Source: Tamarix chinensis (lineage: Eukaryota > Streptophyta > Magnoliopsida > Caryophyllales > Tamaricaceae). From it: DNA of 64,000 nt. Numbering within the stretch: position 1 is the first letter of the stretch; every line of letters begins with the position of its first letter. The notes beneath the pieces were generated by a model. That model made no database searches and was not told where the DNA came from. It was given only the letters and a program-made list of their open reading frames with translations. The stretch is from NCBI GenBank assembly GCA_030549775.1, contig CM060174.1, positions 5,833,391 to 5,897,390 on the forward strand. The letters are read 5' to 3'. Below, one piece after another: positions 48,865-61,030 of the stretch. The position numbers and the translations under genes were made by a program.

Positions 48865-50043
48865 AATTAGATTTGGATTGTGTCCATGCAGTTAGACATT
48901 GCTTAAGTTATTCCCCAATTGAACCCATCTTCTTTTATTCTTCCTCTTATGTGTGCCTGTATCATCATCATCTTATTCCATTAGTGCCATTTCCACCATT
49001 TTTTCCCCATCATTAAAGCTTCAACAATTTCAAACAAATCTTAGATGTAGCTCCTTGTTGTTGTTTTGGGTAAAAGGGAGTTAAGTTGTGGCATTTGATG
49101 AAGTTTTAGATTCTTATTGTCTGTTTTTCAAGTGATTTGAGAAATAATTTAACCCTCTCAAGGTTATGGTTTAATCTTTCCTTTTTCTTTAGTTTTATTA
49201 TCATCATACTTTCCTTTCATTTAAGTTTGTTTAATTATTATTTTTTGTAATCTTTTTAAGGTATTTGAAGATGGTTTTTGTGGCGATGGTTGGTGTGTGC
49301 ACCTGCCTTTTTCCTTCTATTTTACTGTCTTGAAATTATGGTAAAGACTAATTTTCTTATTCTAAAATAATGATTTGGTTGTTATCCTATGCATATTAAG
49401 GGTTTTGATGAGATAGGCTTTGTTTGGTATAATTATGATGTTATGCATGAAAAATGAGTTAAATTATAATATTTTGATGATTTTGAGATATATGAGACAT
49501 CATATTATGATATAGAAAAATATGAGATAGTTGGTGCTACCATGATATGTGATTTTAGTACATATGGTGTTGCTAAGTTGAAAAATGAATTAGTGTGAAT
49601 AGTGTTTGGTTTAACCAAACAATTCTTATGGGTATTAGGTAAGTTTAATGTATACATAAATGTATGATAAACATTTACCATATTATTATTTCTTTTTCTC
49701 TAACATCCATCTAATTTTAGGCACAACATGTGTTGAGGATCCATTCACATGTTTTTACACTTGAAAGATTACATTATCCTTCTGATGAGTTGAAAGATTA
49801 CATTATCCTTCTAATGACACTAAAGTAATCATTATTGCTACTTCACCATATTAATTACAAGCATCGTAATTCACTGCTCATTTGTGCCTTTACTGAGAGG
49901 TTGAATAAGAGAGTAATAGCTTTCACTTAAAATTTAGAGAGATGATAATACATTATAAGACGTGTAATATACCTTAGGCATTCAAATTGATGGAGATGCT
50001 TATATATGGGTATTAAAACTCTTCTTCAAAGGAAATCAAGTAA
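48865..50043. other. unclassified insertion within L5
   Basis: Sequence absent from L4 at this point. It is TG-rich with LTR-leader-like composition and includes a 30-bp tandem duplication (TTGAAAGATTACATTATCC plus TTCT, at about 49763 and 49793). It might be part of a third LTR type. Confidence 0.35.
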
Positions 50044-50048
50044 GAAGA

Positions 50049-50996
50049 TGATGCGAGAGCATCCTCGTCCAATGATCATACTCTTACTCTTAATTTTCTC
50101 AAATTTGAGAGTCATAAAACTCTCCTCACTTGGACAAATCAATCACTCCCAAGAAAAATAGTCATGTAAGACAAGAAAGCCATGCAAGCCAAGCAAACCT
50201 TGTCAACTTTTATCACCTCCACATAATAAAATCTCCACCTTTTTTAGCCGTGTTTTTCTCACCCTTAGTAGTTCATTTTATTTTATTATTTTAGCTCCAA
50301 AAATACCCCAGAATGCAACCCAAGCTGCACCTACGATAGCCACTCAAAACAAACCACAAGTCCCTCTCAAGCCACGTGATAAGCCTTTTTTAGCAATTGG
50401 GAAGAACAATACAAATTTTTGGGAAGAACAAGGAAGGCTATAAGATATTTTTTTTACTTTTTTTTGTCCCTTACAAGAATAAAATGAACCCTTTATTTTT
50501 CCTTATGAATCAAGTGACACCAGCATGAGTTGGACACATGAAGGAGGGCTCTACCATTTGGAAATCGGCATGGAAATATACCTCATGGCCAAGTGACATA
50601 AGGTGGTGTATCAGGTAGTTTATTTTATTTGTTTTTGCTCAAATCACTTGTATTAATTAGCTAATTTGTAACATTTAATTCTACACTCCATCTATAAAAT
50701 CAAAGGAAAGAACGAAAGAGAAATCAACTATTTTTTGGCTACTCATATTTTCTCTCAACCAAGAGTCTCTCATCTTCAACTCTAGTGCAAGATTTTAAAA
50801 CTTATCAAAAATCTTCCAAGATTTATCCTAATAGTTTAAAACTTAGGTGGTTCTTGTGAGTATTGATTTAAAGAGTTACCAAGAATCAATTTCAACTTCT
50901 CATATCTTCCCCAATTCTACTATTTATTTTTAGTTGATCTAATCTTGATTAGACACCACTTCCTAGCATAACTCAAGTTAGATCTCTTATGCATCA
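50049..50996 (+). mobile_element. solo LTR of the G (Ty3/gypsy) family
   Basis: It runs from TGATGCGAGAGCATCC to TTATGCATCA, with terminal inverted TGATGC/GCATCA. The flanks are GAAGA (50044-50048) and AAAGA (50997-51001), four of five matching. The first 100 bp matches the G LTR start at 1209 (minus): GAGCATCC, then TTTTCTCAAATTTGA, AAAACTCT and CTCACTTGG. A TATA-like TCTATAAAATC is at about 50692. Confidence 0.8.
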
Positions 50997-52205
50997 AAAG
51001 ATGATAACTTCATAGCTAAATATGGTAAAATATAGGGTTTGGCTAGGGCACTAAGCTACACCAGTAAAAATTCATAATCAACCATGGGTTAAACCACATC
51101 TTTAGGGTAGCTATCCCTAAAGAGCCACCATTCCCGATCTTGAGATCATTCACTTTAATTATTAATATTTTATTAAGGTAACAAAAAGACCATATATCAA
51201 TCACATAAATTCAATTTCCATACAAAACCCTTTTCTACTCATATCTAATTATTCGAGACAACCATGAATCAATTCAATACTAAGGTCAATATTAGATATC
51301 TACTAAGGCCATCCTGAGCTCAAGTATTCATATTTAGACCCATTAGGCCGAAAATGACCAAAATACTCCAGAGGCCATAATTACCATATTATCATCCAAT
51401 GATATAAATATTCATTTCATCTATTAACTTGTCATGAAAATGCTAAAACGCAATAATTCAATTATTTAACATGTAAATAAATTACCAGATATACCAAATG
51501 ACCATTTTTTCCTTAAATATGATTTTTTACGTAAAATCATAACTTATTTTTCTAAAATATCAAAAAATATATTCCCATGATCAACAATAAATAATACATA
51601 TTAATCATGCTTATTAGGATAAATATCAAGATATGCTACAAATAACCAAAATATTTCTAGGGCATACAATAATAATAATCATGCTGAACGTGCATTTATA
51701 AAACAATAATAATACATATCAGGCAAGGAAGGTTGGTTGGCATGTAGGAGCAGGGTGCATGGCGACGAGAAAGGGAAGGGAAAGGATAGACGATGAGAGG
51801 GGAAATGTAGGGGCTATGTTTGTCTAGAAGGGTAAAGAAGATCGACCATGCTCAACGTGCAAGGGCATTTGGATGCGTGGGAAGAAGATGGAAGAAAATG
51901 AAAGGAAAAAGAAATAAAATAGAAGAATGAAGGAGGCAGGGTGGGTGACAAGCCGGGGATGAGGAAAAAAAGAAAGAAGGAGGTAGGATGGACTGGTAAG
52001 CTTGGAAGGAGAAAAAAAGGAGTGAAAAGGGAAAAGGAAATGAGAGAAAGAGAAAGAAAATGGGAAAGATAAAATAATTAGAATAAATTTACGGGTTTGC
52101 AAGTTAAGGGTTAATAAAATAATTAAGTTGAGATTTAATGGATAGTTTTCAGATAAAATGATAGACATTTGAAGATAAGGATTATGAAATTTCAGGGGTG
52201 TTATA

Positions 52206-54690
52206 ATTTACCTCTTATTTTCTCATTATTTAGTCAAATTATCGCCTCTTATCTCTTTTCCTAATTTTAGATTTAGATCTACCTTAGTTCTCTCAAGCAA
52301 TGAATGATTGAGGTTTAAGAAATATTAAAGATATTGGTTTTCTCCTCTTTAATTTTAGTTACGAGAAAATGTTGTATTGTGCCATTTTTCTTCTCTTTCT
52401 TTTGATTTCATTTCGTTAAGTTTTGAAAAGATTTTTAATGGTGTTGATACTTGTTTCTCTTAGGACATCGAGATATCGGTAGAGAGCATCAATTTGGGAG
52501 TGCTTGTGTGCTAGAAGTTTTGCTTGGAGGTAATGTATTCTTATCTAGAATACGAATGAGGTATTGTGTTGTTTGTTGTGATTTATGTTCTTGGTATGTT
52601 TTATGATGTGTATGTATTATGTTGAGATCTTGGATTCGTGCATGTCTCCATATGTTGATTTTTTAAGTTTTGGAACATGTATGAACATTTTGATATTATG
52701 CACGAGTTTAGCGAAATTCAAGCATGATCTTGTTGAGCATTGATTTCTACCATGATTTATGAGAAATCATATTTGGAATATTTCTTTTTATATGTTTTAC
52801 AACATAGAATCATGATAGGATTAAGTTGAAAAAGATTGGTTCTTTTGTTTATGTGTGGTCCATGTGCTTGGGTGTTGTTTCACCCAGACCAGTATGGTTG
52901 CTATAGTCAATCGATTTGTTATGTGAATAATAGATTGATTTGGTAGCCACAATAGGCTGGGTGATTGAACAATCGATTGGTTTGAACCAATCGACCAGTC
53001 TCCATGAACATTCGATCAATTTACCTAACTTGTCAACTTGTTATTTTGTGATCATAGTGATTTGGCCTCTATTTAAACTCATTGATTGATTTGGCGAAAC
53101 CCATCGAATGGTTATATGAAAATTTGATCAGTTGGACCAACTAATCAAATGGTTTCAATGTGTAATGTTTTTCCTCGGGTCTAATGCGACCAGGCCAGTG
53201 GACTAATCCTAGTGATCGATCGACAAGTCTACCTGAGTTTATCATACTTGCTTGTTAATTGATGTTATTTCTATGGGAATTCTATACCGATATTTTCATA
53301 TAATTGCAACATTTTAATCATGATTTTAACCATGCTTAACCTAAATTTAATTTAGAATAGAATTTTAATATTATGGTACCTTGTGTGGTTGAGTTGATGT
53401 TATCTTAAACACCCAATTTGGTGGGCTGTGTGTATTGGATAATGTTTGGTGTCAACACATAAAACACCTAAGTGGTTTAATATTTGGAATCAAATATGGA
53501 ATCTTATAGGCCTTTGTAGTATGCATACTTAAGGTTTGATTATCTTTTGTGCCCTCTAGCTTAGAAGACCAAGTACAGTAGATGTTAAAGATCCATGAGA
53601 AAAGCCGATTGGCACCAGTAATAGTGTGGTGGGTGAGGCAAAGACATAACCAAAATCAAATGTATGCCCCCTCAGCTATGATGCCAAGTGTTATGGATGG
53701 TGAAAATCCATATGAAAATTCTCTTAGCACTAGAGTGATGTGGTGGTGGGAGTTGCGGTCCTATGTGGCTATGTCTATCTCAGTCTTTGAATATAGACAA
53801 TGGTTTGAATCCATGAAAATGTGCATTAGGTGAGGTAAACCTAAAAGTTAGCATATCCCCCCTCACCTAGGAAACTAAGTGTGCCGGGTGAGGTATATCT
53901 CTAAAAAAATTCCCTTAGTACTAGTGCAATGTGGCATTGAGAGAGGCATGCTAGACCCATCATGGAATATTGACATTATGTGTTCTACTTTTATATGACT
54001 TGTTATGGATACTCATTCATGTATAAATATGTGTACCCTAAGCCCTTGCCATGATATATATGTAATCCATGATCTTATGTGCTATTTTTCCTAAGCATAT
54101 TGCATACCATGTTATTGTATGACCTGAATGTCTAACACGAGCCATTGCTATATTTTAGGTAGTTTATTTTACCAGTACTTCACTGCACTGATACTATATT
54201 TGTGTGGTCACTATGATGTTCCAAGTTCTATTATGGTGATAAAATGATGATTTACAAAGCTATGATTATTAGTTGGAGTATGTTGAGGATGATGACGTGA
54301 GCTAGTAGCTAACCATTGTTTGGGAAATGAGAGTTATATACCTGTTGGTTAAGAGTTAGGCTAACCGACTAGATGTGTTTTGCCTCCTGTGTTAGGATGC
54401 TTTTATTCTTCTGATTATTTAAACACTTAACTTTGGTTTCTTCTTTTGGAGTATGTAACCCTTATTTTTATCAATTTATCATCATCATTGTTATCATTAC
54501 TGATATAATGTTAGAACGTGCATTCTTTGCTCTTCATTCCATTTTACATTGCATCAGGCATGAGTTCGGGGATAATCACACCTCTCTTATGGTTGATGTG
54601 GCAACAACATCATCTTATTTTGTTAAACAATGTTTTTGCATCATCTTCAAAATAAAATTTTATAGTTTAAATTTTAGGTTGTTACGGTTA
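52206..54690 (+). mobile_element. degenerate LTR M2, right part
   Basis: Continues M2 after L5. It holds ATCGATTGGTTTGAACCAATC-type inverted motifs at 52.9-53.2 kb, three repeats at 53.57-53.94 kb, and a 3' region homologous to M1 (CATCAGGCATGAGTTCGG, ATAATCACACCTCTC). It ends near TTTTAGGTTGTTACGG, a decayed GGGTGTTACA. Confidence 0.5.
53575..53940 (+). repeat. three degenerate tandem repeats in M2
   Basis: Units near 53583, 53694 and 53890 share GATCCATGAGAAAA/AATCCATATGAAAA, then TTAGCACTAG and GTGTGGTGGG/GATGTGGTGG. Frames across them are repeat by-products. Confidence 0.6.
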
Positions 54691-55363
54691 TAGTCGTTTT
54701 TTTACTACCTTTTAATTATTTTGGTCTCTCTTCTAAACAAGCTTCTAGTTTTTTTTTTGAATTAATTTTGAACTTTTTGATTGATTATTTGGAGTAAAAT
54801 AAAATTTATATTAATTAAAATTCAAAGCCTATTGTTTTTTTTAACGTTTAATAACCAATTATAATATATAACATACCAATTTTGTTAAAGGTAAATGAAA
54901 TAAATAAAATTTTGTTGAACCCGGGTTGATATATTGTGATAGTAATTTCTCGTATTAGTATATTATATCTCATATAAAATAATATATTAGGTGTTATACA
55001 CATTATATACTTGAAGGTTATATTATAAATTACCAAAAAAAAAAGAGAGGTTATATTATATGGTGACCCCATGGAACATAAATTCTAGGTTCATCCCTAC
55101 CTACAATGATTAAATTGTAAAGAGTTATAATCCTTATTTACAATTTAAGGCTATGAACAGATGTAGTATTTGGACTTGCTTGAAATGATTAAGAGAATTA
55201 ATTCACATTAATAGGTGATATGTTTGCTCATTACACTTGTTTATTTATCTAATAAGCCATTTATATTCGCTCATTGCCAAATAAAATATGGCTCATTATA
55301 AGCATATATGTTCATGAGTATGCTTGGTTAAGCATTTCATGCTTCAACAATTATGTTTTTTAA

Positions 55364-55394
<31 letters not shown>

Positions 55395-56862
55395 TTTTAC
55401 TAACTTCATTATCTAAATATATAAATAACTAACAATAACAACCAATGGTTAACAACTACTACTACTCTAAGGATATAATATAAAAAGGTATTGCATCGTG
55501 CAATTCCAATATAAGTTACCTTTACATCGATATGGACAGTGTACACCTATACCATCAAAGGAGTATAGATTCAAATATCTCAAGTCACATGAGATAATAA
55601 CGAGTGAGAGAAAGAATAATATCATGTGCTGCTTAAGAGTTGGGTGAGAAAATAGAGGAATATGTCTGACATTCTTTATGATAAGATAATGTTTCTCAAA
55701 CTAAAGGAAAAATTACTATCAAATAACTATAACACCAACCATTATTTATGGGACTAAGCAATATAAAAGCTGAATTCATAATATTGTAGTGGCATAGATG
55801 GGGATGGGTAGATATGTGAACATAAAAAAAGGCTAAAGTAAACTCTAAAAAATAGTTATTAAATTAAGGTAGGTGTGACCAAGGGTGGAGTCGGGGCTTC
55901 TATATGGTGTCATGGGACACCATAGAGCCCTAACGAAGGAACATTATTTAGGTATTTGATATATTTTATATATGAATGACACTATTATGAAAACTCAAGA
56001 TGTTATAATGGTTGGAAATCTCAAGTCCCTTGTTTTAAAATGTCCTCAAGGACCATAGAGAAAATCATTCTTTGTGCATTTTTTTGGCCCATTCAACTTT
56101 AAAACAATGTTGTATTGATTATGAGCTATTAGTTTTTTTCCTTATTCCCTTCCTCACATTGACCTCGATTGTCCTTGTCTTGCCTCATCTTCATTCCTCT
56201 TCTTCATCCCTCATTTGCTTCTAAGTTGTTCTATACAAATCCTCCACTAGGACCACCATTTCATTGTTGTTACTTCATGACTAGCCCGCCAAGCTACTCC
56301 TTCTCTAATCTACTACTGAGTAGTTATGCCTATACACATTACATGTTGTCAATTGTCTCACTATTGTTGCTCCGTTATAATGCCAATTTAACTTCCTTAG
56401 TTCCTTAAGTAATATTTCCCATATGCTTTAGTTAGTTAGTTTAGTAGTGATCAATTTTTAGTACTTAGTTCATATATCCCTAATTAATTTCTAAATTGAT
56501 TAAATTTCTTGGTTTGTATAAAGCCTTCATTCACCACTTAACTTGTTAAAACCTAATTCACCAATTATTTTGTTAATGGGTTGAAATATTTAATTTCTTA
56601 GTTAGTTGTTGAACTAGATTATTGTATAATTTAAGGGCAATATGTTGCTATAATTGATATTGTTTATGAGTATTATTTAATATGGGGATACCATGAAATT
56701 CTAACCAAGGCATGACCACTAAGTGTGAATTTTATTGAATAAAGAATTGATTTAATGATATGAAACATTAGTAAGAATATTTTAGAAAAATATATTTTAT
56801 GGAAGATAAAAAATGAGATATAGGAGTTATGTTGAATAAAAATTATAATAATAAGATGGAAC
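54691..56862. other. unassigned AT-rich DNA
   Basis: Contains a (TA)n run at 55364-55390. A motif GGAGTCGGGGCTTCTATATG followed by GTGTCATGGGACACC at 55885 resembles a common plant repeat end but could not be classified. Confidence 0.45.
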
Positions 56863-56968
56863 TTAACTGTAACACCCCCAAATTTACTACTAAAAAATTT
56901 CGTTTAAATCAAAATTTTTAGCGGAAGCAAGAGAAGTAAAAACTGTAAACTCGGGGGTATTACCGCCA

Positions 56969-57014
56969 CACTTAGTACCAGATCGATCCATAACTACCGA
57001 CCCGATACTAAGTG
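56969..57014 (-). other. terminal LTR hairpin, L6
   Basis: On the minus strand CACTTAGTA pairs perfectly with TACTAAGTG, followed by TGGCGGTAA. The inner pair is T-G. Confidence 0.7.
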
Positions 57015-57584
57015 CTAAGGCTAGAAAGAATAAAACCAGAACAAATCATTCATAAAACACAAGTTTTACGAGATCAGAGTGCGAAGGTCAAAAGTTACAT
57101 TCCGAAATACAATTTAAAAGGTCCATATATCAGAATACTTAAAATAACGGAATAGCAAGGTACGATAAAACCCTCGAAAAATTAAATACAACATTTGTAA
57201 CCTCTAAAGACAAATACGATTAAACCACACAATTTTCGAAGGGAAATATCCGGACCGCTTACTCACTCAGATCAAGCCTTCCACCCCAAATTAGTAACAG
57301 ATCAACCTGCATCAAAGGTCTGCTCCCCACCATTGGTGGATCATCACAGGACCCAGTCAATCAAGGTAGTATCAGTACGGGTCCAGTACTGAGTAAGGGC
57401 GCAGGTGCGCTAAGGCCAAACATACAATCATACCACATAGCACACACAGCTCAAACATATAAGTCACATGCGATAACACACAAGATAAGGCCTGAGTACT
57501 TTTCTGGTGACTTATTCTTTATTCTCATTAATGATAAGTCCATTTCACACATACTCTTTAATAACCCATGTGAGTGCGGGAGCC

Positions 57585-57950
57585 CCACTATTATAGCCGG
57601 TGGACCGGAAGATATCGCACAGGGCAGAACGCCTCTGATCCACTATTATAGCCGGTGGACCGGAAAATAAACGCACAGGGCAAAACGCCTCTGATCCACT
57701 ATTATAGCCGGTGGACCGGATCACAGCCCTGACTCACACGGTGTTTCGCTTTAAGTACTTAGTATCTTTCCCATGGATTAACTTATACGTTTGGTTTGTC
57801 GAGCACGAGATCCCCCACTATTATAGCCGGTGGACCGGAAGATATCGCACAGGGCAGAACGCCTCTGATCCACTATTATAGCCGGTGGACCGGAAAATAA
57901 ACGCACAGGGCAAAACGCCTCTGATCCACTATTATAGCCGGTGGACCGGA
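57585..57950 (-). repeat. CCGGTCCACCGG repeat cluster in L6 (3+3)
   Basis: Six units (plus strand CCACTATTATAG then CCGGTGGACCGG) form two triplets. The triplets with their spacers (57601-57726 and 57831-57956) are almost identical, although the sequence between them is not repeated. Confidence 0.95.
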
Positions 57951-59109
57951 TCACAGGCTCGGCTCGACATCTTTCGCTTTACATGATTAATGTCTTATCG
58001 GTGTCTTATTAATTCACACATCACCCTTGACATGCATGCGGCTAATACTCTACTACTTTCCCCTCCAAGGGTTCATCCCATATTTTGAGACCCGTACCTC
58101 TTCTCACACCCGACATCCATCCCCCCGTAGACTTAGGTAAAGTAGCATATAGTAAGACACAAACCCCAAGGATATAGGCCATCCCAACACATATGATGTC
58201 GCCTCCGCATGTTCTCATCCCTCTAGGGTTCCTCCTCGGATACCCTAATCGGACCTATGTGGCCCAACTCTTTCTTACTTACCAAACGCTACGTTATTCT
58301 CTATCTCGCACCTCATTCTTTATTAGAAAATTCCCCAAGTGTATCTCTTTATCTCCCAAGTTCACATGTGACTAACCAAACCCTGGTTGGCCACTCAAAC
58401 CCTAATCGACCACGCCAACCCTAGTTGGCTGCACCTAACCCTAGCACCTTACTTCTTCAACAAGTAACCTCCCTCTTTCACCCCAAAATCTTCCCTCTCC
58501 TTTAGAAAACCCATACTCATCCTTTATCTAACTGAATTCTCACTCTCAACCCCATACTCCATCCTTCCTTGATCATTTTTACCCTTGTACCCCTCAATTT
58601 CCTCATTTTCTCCCAAAATCCTAATTGGGTCCCTTAAACACCCTTATATCGACCCACGTAAAATTTTGCACACAAGTCTCCAATGGACCCGTAACTTTAG
58701 AATTATCTTATTTACTTCCAAAATCAACTTTCCTCCAGTAATATTCATCCCTACGCATAATTTAGATACTCCCTGCAGACTCCCCAACACCCACATACTC
58801 GCAAAACCCGAATCAGATCTCTTATGCACCAACTCACGTACTATCTTTCATAATAAGTCTCCCATCACTCTAAGACTCTCCACAACCCAAATCAGCCTTT
58901 CCCACGTAAGGATCATGCCCATGCAAGATCTAGTTCCCCCATGCAAACTTCCCAAATGTCCACTTTCCCGTTATTCTTTTATTATCATTTCATTCTACCC
59001 AAAACCCTAGCATGCATGTCCTAGAGGGCTATAACAAGTCACATCATCAACATCAACGATAAACATGGAACATGGCATACACGTATAATATAAGGCGCAC
59101 ACAACATAC

Positions 59110-59127
59110 CTCATGATCCACGCTGCG
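59110..59127 (-). other. short splice-edged block shared by L6 and L7
   Basis: Minus strand: TTTTGTGTAG, then CGCAGCGTGGATCATGAG, then GTATGTTG. L7 has CTGTGTAG, CGCAGCATGGAACCGAG and GTACGTTC at 63963-63979. Confidence 0.4.
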
Positions 59128-59235
59128 CTACACAAAACAGGTTAATCATAACACATGCATATTACACATCAACATGGCATGCTCATCATCTATAAACACA
59201 TCACAAATAGCACAAGGCCATAGCTTCGTCCTTAC

Positions 59236-59297
59236 CTAACACGACACCGGTCTTGGAGCACGCTCCTACGTCTCCTCCGAGTGTCGACTTGACTCGC
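59236..59297 (-). other. 62-bp exon-like block, L6
   Basis: Minus strand: TTTTCCCTCTCATAG precedes and GTAAGGACG follows. The first half differs from L1-L3, but the second half (GTAGGAGCGTGCTCCAAGAC) is the same and the length is again 62 bp. Confidence 0.65.
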
Positions 59298-59557
59298 CTA
59301 TGAGAGGGAAAATTGGGGTTACTTTTCCTCCGACCAAAACACTATTCTTTTCTATCTTACCCCTACTCTTTACCTTACCATTAGGGAGAAGACAAGTAAT
59401 GTTACTTTTATAAGTGAAGTATGGTCAAAATTTTCAAGGTAGTAAATCAAGCTACTACTAATGAAAACAGCTACAATAATTTAAAGTAATTTTAATAACA
59501 TTTATTATTAACGGTAGTAGTTCAATGTTACTGATAGTAATGATAGTAGTAATAAAA

Positions 59558-59602
<45 letters not shown>

Positions 59603-59802
59603 GTAATAGTTATAGTAATAATAATAATAATGATAACCATGATAATAATGATAATAGAAATACTAGCAATAATAATAACGGCCATGATATTAAAATAAAA
59701 TACTAAGGTTATGGGTCACTAGTATTAGTAAGACCAATAGTTATAAATGTTTCAAGGTTTGGTTAAATAATAATAACAATAATAATATTAATAATAATAG
59801 TA

Positions 59803-59842
<40 letters not shown>

Positions 59843-60515
59843 TAGTAATAATAATAAAAATAATAATACCAATAGTAATAATAACAATGATAAGGGTAAT
59901 AATAATGATAATAGTGATGATACTAATAATAATATTAATAGTGATAATAATAATAATAATAATAGTAAGAATAATATTAATTATGCTACTAAATAATTAG
60001 CACTTATATAATAAAGGTTCAGGGGTTGGGGGTTTAGAGAACTACCTAGGGTGTGGGTGGCACAGGTGGCGGCGCACGGTGGCGGCGGCGGCGGCGGCGT
60101 AGGGGGGAGAAAGAGGGTAGAGAGGTGGTGGAGGGAAAGGAAGGAAAAGGAGGGGTTGGCAGGGGAAATAGAGGGCCTAGGGGGGTTGGGGAAGTTCCCT
60201 GGGTGATTCTGGGAGGCAGAGGGGGCGCTGGGAGTGGCGGCGCGGCGGTGGGCGGCAGTGCGAAGGGTGGCGGAGCTTGGGGATTGGTTTGGTCGGGAAG
60301 GGTGTTTTGCACGCTTGGGGCGGCGCGTGCAAGGTAAATCGAGGGCTGAGGGAGGCTTGGTTGGGTGGAGGGCGCTGCAGGGAAGGGTTTCGGGGGTGGT
60401 TTGGGCGGCGGAGATGGGCGGCGGCGATGGGGCGGTGATCTGAAGAGGGGGCGGCACAAAAGGGATTTCTGGGCTGGGGAGGTTTGTGTGTGGCCAACGC
60501 CGGGGTTTCGGGGGG

Positions 60516-60524
60516 TATTTATAG
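60516..60524 (-). promoter_or_regulatory. TATA box of L6
   Basis: Minus strand CTATAAATACCCCCC, as in L2 and L3. Confidence 0.65.
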
Positions 60525-60903
60525 GCCGGGGATCGGGAGGATCGAGGGGGAGACAAGGGAGGACGGTCAGGCGGCGACTCAGGGCACGCCGGCCTGTGGT
60601 GGCAACCGACGCAGGTCTGCCATGGCAGACTTGCAGGTTGGTCGGGGAAAGAAGGGGAAAAGGGTGCGGCGGCCTAGGGGTGCTGGGGGGTGTCGGCTGG
60701 TCGAGGGAGGGTGGCCGGCAGAGCAGAAAAGGGGAGGCGGCATGCAGGCGGCGTGCAGGCAGCGTGCAGGCGGTCGGAGTAGGGGGGCGGCGTGTTGCAG
60801 GTCGCGCACGCGAGGAGGAAGAAGACGGCGGTCGGACCGGCGGTCCGGGAGAAAGAAAGAAAGGGGGAAAACCGGCCGGTTCAGCGGACATAAAACTCAT
60901 TAT

Positions 60904-60922
60904 CCAAAACGCGGCGTTTTGG
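60904..60922. promoter_or_regulatory. dyad 1 of L6
   Basis: CCAAAACGC-G-GCGTTTTGG, a perfect 9-1-9 inverted repeat upstream of the TATA box. Confidence 0.7.
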
Positions 60923-61011
60923 TGGTTATTTGGTCAAGGCGCGGCGTCGAGTAGCTGGCAGGCAACGATTACTTCAATAAACGGGGTGCAGCGTTTCGGT
61001 GGGATGAGGGG

Positions 61012-61030
61012 GTGAAACGCTGCGTTTCAC
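61012..61030. promoter_or_regulatory. dyad 2 of L6
   Basis: GTGAAACGC-T-GCGTTTCAC, a perfect 9-1-9 inverted repeat with the same core as dyad 1 but different outer pairs. Confidence 0.7.

Larger units (their letters stand above)
47578..52205 (-). mobile_element. long LTR copy L5 (L4-like, degenerate)
   Basis: On the plus strand it opens TGTAACACCCC and closes TTTCAGGGGTGTTATA, the inverse of an LTR start TATAACACCCC. It aligns in pieces with L4 on the opposite strand: 47658-47715 with the terminal hairpin, 47947-48010 with the TTGCAG|GT and GTAC-arm hairpin region, 48790-48830 and 51020-51180 with L4 23.8-24.0 kb. Between 48.3 and 48.6 kb it has its own short repeats (AGGGCTCAAAGGCACAATAC). 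A 2.2-kb insertion separates the last two matches. Flanking 5-mers do not match. Confidence 0.7.

Noticed and set aside
53582..53833. 83-codon plus-strand frame
   Set aside because: It spans degenerate tandem repeats of the M2 LTR and has no family resemblance.
58585..59010. 141-codon plus-strand frame
   Set aside because: It lies within the minisatellite part of L6, antisense to the presumed transcript, and is not open in L7 or L2.
59981..61015. Large GC-rich frames on both strands (up to 284 codons)
   Set aside because: These cover the L6 leader and U3, including the TATA box and dyads. They overlap each other in several frames and resemble no protein family.
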